A DNA stretch of 64,000 nucleotides from Sipunculus nudus (Eukaryota > Annelida > Sipuncula > Golfingiida > Sipunculidae), in assembly GCA_026874595.1 (NCBI GenBank), contig CM049307.1, positions 97,006,330 through 97,070,329 on the forward strand, in the 5' to 3' direction. The notes under the pieces were generated by a model. The model saw only the letters and a list, made by a program, of their open reading frames with translations, did no database searches and was not told where the DNA came from. This document shows, one piece after another, positions 59,901 to 64,000 of this stretch; position 1 is the stretch's first letter; every line of letters begins with the position of its first letter. Position numbers and translations under genes: made by a program.

Positions 59901-60349
59901 CAACACACCTCACTCTGTTTCCCCTTGCCATTCACTGCATGCCTCACTTCACCTTTCCTACTCTGATTTTGGCGGATACACGTAGTCGCTTGTTGACTAC
60001 CCATATTCTAGTTTTTGTGCTGTGTGCACCCATGCCAGAATTGCAGCAGTGATGTTTGTTTGTTTCTTGTTCTAAGTGTTTAGTACTTGCATTGTTCATA
60101 TACATGTTACACATGTTCTTGAAAAGTAATGGTCTAACATTGAAGCATTATACCTGGTGTAATCTCATTGCACAGGTTCGCATTAGGCCTGTAGGCCTTG
60201 TTAAACTTCTTCATACTTTATTTAAATCAACACTTTCCATTTCTGGTTATCTGTGATACAGTCATTATATCATGAGATAATAGAAAGATACAATAAATTG
60301 GACATTTAACAATGACAAGTAGGCGAGTGAGGTACGGTCCATTAAAAAA

Positions 60350-60562
60350 ATTAGATATTAAAAAAAAAAACAAAAAAAAAAAAAACACACAGCTTGATAT
60401 GGAATCGCGTGGCCTGAGACCGGGGTCATAAGAGCTACCATGGTTGTATGATAAAAGACCAGACCGCGGTAAAAAGTGTCTTTTATAGGATATTCCGAAT
60501 AAATTGTTCCTTCATAATTCACAAGTTTTTTTTTTTTTTTTTTTTTGGGGGGGGGGGGGGGA
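60350..60562. repeat. Homopolymer cluster: A-rich tract, T20 and G-rich tract
   Basis: An A tract (60360-60385) is followed at 60525-60546 by about 22 T and then about 14 G. The T-to-G junction is unusual and may mark an insertion boundary or an assembly problem. Confidence 0.85.
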
Positions 60563-61345
60563 GGGGTGATGGTTATGTAGATTTAGACAAAAAAGGTTGG
60601 CCGGGTGTTCGACGCTCCGTGGCTCTCATTCCAAAATGCGGCCTAAATTGAACGTTTAAAATGCATAAACTTTTTTTGTAAATATGTATATTGATTCAAA
60701 TACTGTTTTTATATTTTTTTCCTATTTTATGGTTTTCCTGCCGCCTTAAACAGTGCGGCTATTATGACGGTTTTAGCAAACGTTTCGTGTCTTTTGTGTA
60801 GGAAGGCTTTGATTCGTTTTCCTCCGTTGTTTGAAATCGCTAATAGACAAAATTCATATCCCTTTTTTTATACGATCTTAATTGTGTTTTTTTTACAAGC
60901 AGCACAGTGAGAGATGAATAATTGTGAATATCCTGAAATGTATATATTTTTTATCGTTTTATTTCCATTCAATACTATAAAATATAATCGTATTCTTTTC
61001 ACGTTTTCCTTTTACGATACTATTTGCCGGCATTACTGAACAAAGGTACATGCATTAATGCTAAACAATATTCACAAACATAATAAAACAAACTTGTATG
61101 CAGCTACGAAATATAAAGTACCTACAGCGAATTAACATAGAAAAAGGAAATAATGATGTTCTTTCACGCTAATATCTTAATCCGTTGATGTTGTTTAATG
61201 AATTTAGTTCAACTACATCATATATCACAAAAATATATCACCATTTAAGAGGAACTAAAAATGATACTAAGAGTCAACATTTTGAATCGTGCTGTGTACT
61301 GTTTTGCATTAAATTTTATGCTTGGATACTTTTATCTACATCCAA

Positions 61346-61348
<3 letters not shown>
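60563..61348. other. AT-rich intergenic DNA, nothing recognised
   Basis: No coding block, RNA gene or structured repeat could be supported here. Confidence 0.55.

Positions 61349-61392
<44 letters not shown>
61349..61392. repeat. (GA)n microsatellite
   Basis: Forty-four bases of GA. It creates Arg-Glu runs in two overlapping plus-strand ORFs, which are therefore not genes. Confidence 0.97.
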
Positions 61393-61395
<3 letters not shown>

Positions 61396-62085
61396 TTTAC
61401 AAGTATATATTATGTGATCATCCTTCTGCGGGTGTGTACGTATTGTCAAATAGGGCAACCGTCCCAACTGGAACCTAACAATTACACACATGGCCGCACA
61501 GGTATCAATGTAGGTTTCTTATTCATATATACAATCACGTACGTTCCAGCTTTGTTCACATTCCTCACGTGGGGTACCAAACCAGACTATGCATACAAAT
61601 CTTGACAAATCACAGGAGAGTTTTTATGATTTAGGAATTCCCCGGACATGTCTTGGCAAACACGCGGAACGCCTTTTCTCCACTTAATACCAGGTACAGT
61701 CAGGGCGGATATACTTGTGTAGTGTGTACATACTTACCAAGCTGTTATTGCTTTGACCTTATCGGGGCAGGAGTTTCATAGAATCAGTTCAGAACACTTC
61801 CTTGTTATGGATGGAATAAAGTTCGCCCATCGTGATAAGGGTGACGAAGTTACCTCAAGAGTTGTACACAGGTCATCAGGTGCACATGGATTATGGTATA
61901 ATTTATAATCAGCGGATTGATTGATCAATAAACAACGATAAGGACGTCACACACGCCGCCGCTGAAAGAACACTGTACACACATACTGGTTACTGCTATA
62001 GGTAACCGCGGTTTTCTTTGTGTACGCCGCCTTGGTTTACCTGAGGATTAGACTTGGTGTCTCTTAGGATTTAAGGAGCTACACC

Positions 62086-62140
62086 ATGAAGCTGACAGTG
62101 CTGCTGGCTGTCCTTGTCAGCTATACGGCTGCTTCTACAG
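62086..62140 (+). CDS. Signal-peptide exon
   Basis: Eighteen codons plus one base, followed by a consensus donor. The upstream 150 bp are relatively GC-rich (ACGCCGCCGCTGAAAG, GTACGCCGCCTTGG), fitting a 5' UTR. Confidence 0.65.
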
Positions 62141-62166
62141 GTGAGACAAAGTAAACAAAACAGTTA

Positions 62167-62209
<43 letters not shown>

Positions 62210-62868
62210 ATTCTTTCCTTTTCTCTGTCGGGCTGCCTGTCTCCCTCATGACCCCTCTCTTTCTCGGCCTCTGCTTGGGAATCATCTAGTAACATCACAC
62301 CGTAACACTATATATGTACTTCAAATATGGATGCGCAGACACATTAATGCAATGTATGTGTATACAGATATAACTTGTTGGATCATTTTTTTTTAAACCG
62401 TTTAAATGGAATTTTTAGGTAACTCCTTGCTTTTCCTGTTTACCACCCGACGTGCTTTAATTCAAATACAAAACCTTCAATGGTTTAACAGCCTCATCAA
62501 CCATCTACCGAGTCTTGGTTCTCAAAACTTTGTATATTAAAATTGCATGTTCCGAGGCTTTAAGTAAATTGACTCAGAAATACCACAAAACAAGCAACAT
62601 CAAAAATACACTCCAACAACAACCGACAACTTATGAGGTCATATCAGAGTCGTAAAATGACTACCATTCCGATGTCCATAATACTTACAGCTTAAATTTA
62701 ACCGTTGGTCGTTTCAATTTCTGTTCACAGATGACCTTAAAATATGTTGTTCGGTCATTGACAGGAAGTGATTTCCATTATTCTCTAATGATGGTTCAAC
62801 CCGGATACTCTCGGCCACCTCAGCGGACACCACACCCACTTCAAAACTTAATAAATTGGTTATACCAG
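62086..62868 (+). CDS. Start of a secreted-protein gene, unknown family (partial)
   Basis: Exon 1 (62086-62140) encodes MKLTVLLAVLVSYTAAST, a textbook signal peptide: a Lys, a Leu/Val core and small residues at the cleavage site. It ends in phase 1 at ACAG|gtgaga. The ATG context ACACCATGA has A at -3. A fitting second exon is 62765-62868 (acceptor tcattgacag, donor CAG|gtacag), which continues GSDFHYSLMMVQPGYSRPPQ, RTPHPLQNLINWLYQ and leaves in phase 0. No later exon could be secured before the window ends. The product is secreted or lumenal; I recognise no family. Exon 1 is well supported and exon 2 moderately so. Confidence 0.5.
62173..62206. repeat. (CT)n microsatellite
   Basis: Thirty-four bases of CT at the start of the first intron of the secreted-protein gene. 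Confidence 0.97.
62765..62868 (+). CDS. Candidate second exon of the secreted-protein gene
   Basis: 104 nt; with the single base carried from exon 1 this gives 35 whole codons with no stop. The peptide is Pro/Gln-rich in the middle and hydrophobic at its end. Confidence 0.42.
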
Positions 62869-64000
62869 GTACAGTGATTTTGAACGGTTAACTGTTCAAT
62901 CAATAACTCATTTCACTGTCTTTTTAATTTATTCATTGTGAATATAGGCCTATATACTTTCTCCATACAATGAAAAGATCTTAAAACAATGCTTGGTCAT
63001 ACAAAAATGCACTGAGTGATAGGTATGCGCGAGAAATTAAGTTTGAAAAGGTTTATTTGGGTAACTATCGCAAGGGGTAATATCATGATAATATTTTGAG
63101 GAAGTATGGAAGCATATAAAAATTGGAAGAACTAAATGAAAAAAAAAATAAATAATGGGAAAACAAAACGTGACAATTACGAATTCAACAGTAGATAAAA
63201 ATTAAATATAGGCTGCCGACAGTGGATTAAATTCAGACTTCAGTTCTGTATATAGGTCGGTATTCATAGCAATGGATTTCTTTCATAGTAGCAATTTTCG
63301 CAGTTCGCAGAACCAAAAGTCATTAAGCACCAGTTGATCATGGTCAGAGTACGACCCTATCCCGGATACGTTGTTATTTTATACTAAACTCTATGATGAA
63401 AAACGAACGAGCAATAGAAGACCTCGAGCGAGTCTTATACCATAAACTTCTCAATCTCAAACAGGTGTGATCGGGTGTGTCTCCGTGTTTTCTCATGTGT
63501 GGCTGGTATATCGTTATTAAACGCGGTGCAAATACGCGGGGGCCAGGCATAACATCCGGGTGTTATTTCGCATATGCAAAGAAGCGTAACAACAAGCGAT
63601 TACTCCACAACTTTTTCAAAGTAACGATCGACCCCACCCTTGACATCCCCTTTGTCGTTTTAATGTATTTTAACTGGACCATATCCTTAAATGGTAGATT
63701 CTACGGTGTCATCAGTAGCAAAACCTGGGGGGGGGGGGGGATTTAAACAAACTATTCTAAAAGGTTCAAACCAATCTAGTTTTTCCTGAACGCTCCCCTC
63801 TTCCTTTACCTGAGGGCTTTTCCAAGGTTTTATCCTAAGTCTTCCTTAGATGGACCCCCCCCCCCCCCCTCGTATTTCCAAAATTCGGGATCCGCTCACA
63901 GAAGTAGTCAACGGTCTTCATGTTTAACTGTTGCACTTAGTTCCTATTTTAAACATCAGCTCTAAGCTACTTGATCGGAATTATTTTATTTTTTGTGACC
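62869..64000. other. Probable intron of the secreted-protein gene; no exon secured
   Basis: Acceptor-like sites at about 63255 (tgtatatag) and 63464 (ctcaaacag) are followed by early stops in the required phase. G13 (about 63729) and C14 (about 63857) runs are present. Confidence 0.35.

Larger units (their letters stand above)
57501..60202 (+). mobile_element. Family B repeat element, second copy, 2.7 kb
   Basis: It begins TTAGCGAACCTGTGAGCTTG and ends CATTGCACAGGTTCGCATTA, GGCCTGTAGGCCTTG, the same termini and order as 52483-56238. The first 500 bp are close to copy 1 (CAAAAACGGCAGGAGC, ATTTCACAGAAATGATCCCT, AATCTTCTTCTCCGAAACTG). A G18 run lies at 58269. It carries its own palindrome array. 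Confidence 0.75.

Noticed and set aside
61185-61605. Two overlapping plus-strand ORFs of about 100 codons
   Set aside because: Both depend on the (GA)n run and have no recognisable domain.

Overview
The window is animal nuclear DNA: AT-rich, intron-rich, GT-AG introns, and dense in short non-autonomous repeats. The repeat types (fragments rich in GTCC/CGTC words near their start, sub-repeats carrying GGTGGCGCCACC, tRNA-derived SINEs, hAT- and mariner-type MITEs, long G runs) and the divergence of the proteins from vertebrate ones suggest a lophotrochozoan, probably a mollusc. That is an inference; no species can be named.

Four conserved protein genes are supported exon by exon, with consistent splice phases. 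(1) The 5' part of PIGQ on the minus strand at 1-4980 runs off the left edge. (2) An LRMDA (C10orf11)-type leucine-rich-repeat gene on the plus strand at 13987-35392 has seven coding exons and a 249-residue product. (3) FAM241B (C10orf35) on the minus strand at 40201-44123 has two coding exons and 152 residues. (4) METTL23 on the plus strand at 47971-56526 has five coding exons and 245 residues. Two weaker genes are an intronless 140-residue ORF nested in the FAM241B intron (41998-42420, minus) and the first two exons of a secreted-protein gene entering from 62086 (plus).

Layout: PIGQ occupies 1-5 kb. From 5 to 14 kb there is no clear gene, and an 8895-10253 foldback element with an 8-bp target duplication lies in it. 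LRMDA fills 14-35 kb; its introns hold a nested GTCC-rich repeat family (14.4-20.6 kb), a mariner-type MITE, a 500-bp direct duplication, a palindrome array (26.7-27.7 kb) and a 118-bp minisatellite with (AT)n expansions (29.6-31.3 kb). FAM241B follows tail-to-tail with LRMDA. METTL23 is divergent from FAM241B; its introns carry a textbook hAT MITE (49116-49966) and a 3.7-kb repeat whose relative lies just 3' of the gene (57.5-60.2 kb). The right end holds simple repeats and the secreted-protein gene.

The four genes do not form a pathway: PIGQ acts in GPI-anchor synthesis in the ER, METTL23 is a protein arginine methyltransferase, LRMDA is linked to melanocyte differentiation, and FAM241B is a small membrane protein. 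LRMDA and FAM241B both map to human 10q22, so their adjacency may be old linkage. The most notable non-genic signal is a family of arrays in which GGTGGCGCCACC recurs with alternating spacings of about 149 and 129 bp at three loci.
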